A stretch of DNA of 5,248 nucleotides, from contig OMUX01000357.1 of assembly GCA_900314345.1 (NCBI GenBank), forward strand, positions 1 through 5,248, written 5' to 3'. Below, piece after piece: positions 5,019-5,248 of the stretch; position 1 is the first letter of the stretch; the number at the start of each line of letters is the position of its first letter. The notes under the pieces were generated by a model. That model did no database searches. It saw nothing but the letters and a program-made list of their open reading frames with translations, and had not been told where the DNA came from. Position numbers and translations under genes: made by a program. The stretch comes from an uncultured Erysipelotrichaceae bacterium (GTDB lineage: Bacteria > Bacillota_I > Bacilli_A > Erysipelotrichales > Erysipelotrichaceae).

Positions 5019-5248
5019 TCATCTGACTTTGAGATACGGATACGTGGAAGGAACGTAGAATTCCTCCATGTCATCCAGACGCACACACCCAAGTGTTCTT
5101 CCGAACACACACCCGCAGTCAATATGGAGCAGGTTTCTTCCATGGGCGATCTTTCCCTCATACTCCGGTCCGTACAGGAAGGTAGGGGTATGTCCTACGA
5201 TCATTGTGGTATCATTCCATGGATTGTCATCCATGCCGATGTGCGACC
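5019..5248 (-). CDS. Metallophosphoesterase, PPP (Ser/Thr phosphatase or ApaH-like) family, C-terminal part only
   Basis: Only the last 76 or so codons are in the window; the gene continues past the right edge, so the Met at 5234 is internal and the reading stays open to 5248 (…SHIGMDDNPW…). The C-terminus has the last metal-ligand motif of the calcineurin-like PPP fold, MIVGHTPTFL (the histidine of GHTP), followed by HIDCGCVFGRTLGCVRLDDMEEFYV, which matches the closing beta strands of bacterial Ser/Thr phosphatases and symmetrical Ap4A hydrolases (IDxGcvyGg-L pattern). Family members cut phosphoesters on proteins or diadenosine tetraphosphate in the cytosol using two metal ions. The N-terminal GDxHG and GNHE motifs that would confirm activity are outside the window, so substrate is open. 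It converges on pssE and shares its terminator. Confidence 0.85.
   Translation of the reverse strand, partial: SHIGMDDNPWNDTTMIVGHTPTFLYGPEYEGKIAHGRNLLHIDCGCVFGRTLGCVRLDDMEEFYVPSTYPYLKVR

Noticed and set aside
1..5248. Mobile element, CRISPR array, toxin-antitoxin pair, tRNA or rRNA
   Set aside because: No transposase or integrase motif, no long terminal or regularly spaced repeats, and no tRNA-like or rRNA-like segment was seen; gene order and terminators look like stable chromosome.

Overview
The window looks like ordinary chromosomal DNA of a low-to-mid-GC Gram-positive bacterium (Bacillota). The evidence is a long-form ribosome hibernation factor, a 570-residue PTS Enzyme I, strong purine-rich Shine-Dalgarno sites, extended -10 promoters and compact stem-loop terminators. 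The overall style (about half GC by eye, genes of the Erysipelotrichales type) suggests that order, but this is an impression and was not tested by any search.

Layout. Positions 1-60 carry the terminator of a gene lying to the left. A promoter at about 54-81 drives hpf (201-725), which has a leader of roughly 110 nt. It converges on a minus-strand polytopic membrane protein gene (787-1452, distantly CPBP/CAAX-protease-like but lacking the catalytic residues), and the two share a bidirectional terminator at 748-779. The 121-bp gap at 1453-1573 is a divergent region that also starts a small plus-strand gene of unknown function (1574-1915) with an unusual cluster of four cysteines. After 85 bp come a stand-alone acyl-carrier-protein-like gene (2001-2276) and ptsI (2237-3949), whose reading frames overlap by 40 nt. 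A stem-loop closes that unit. A second short operon follows: pssD/Alg14-like (4028-4510) and pssE/Alg13-like (4510-4998), which share one base. They should form the two halves of one membrane-associated GT-B glycosyltransferase. A strong bidirectional terminator separates them from a minus-strand phosphatase gene (5019 to beyond the right edge), of which only the C-terminus is present.

How the genes work together. Hpf dimerises idle ribosomes; PtsI starts the phosphate relay for sugar uptake; PssD/PssE add one sugar to a lipid-linked glycan. These are separate housekeeping modules. The only unexpected link is the carrier protein translated just ahead of, and into, ptsI, in the position where ptsH is commonly found. 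The other notable signal is initiation architecture: the predicted transcription start of pssD is at or within about two bases of its ATG and no Shine-Dalgarno is visible, and two other genes have predicted starts almost on top of their ribosome binding sites. I found no mobile element, CRISPR array, tRNA, rRNA or convincing new multi-gene system.
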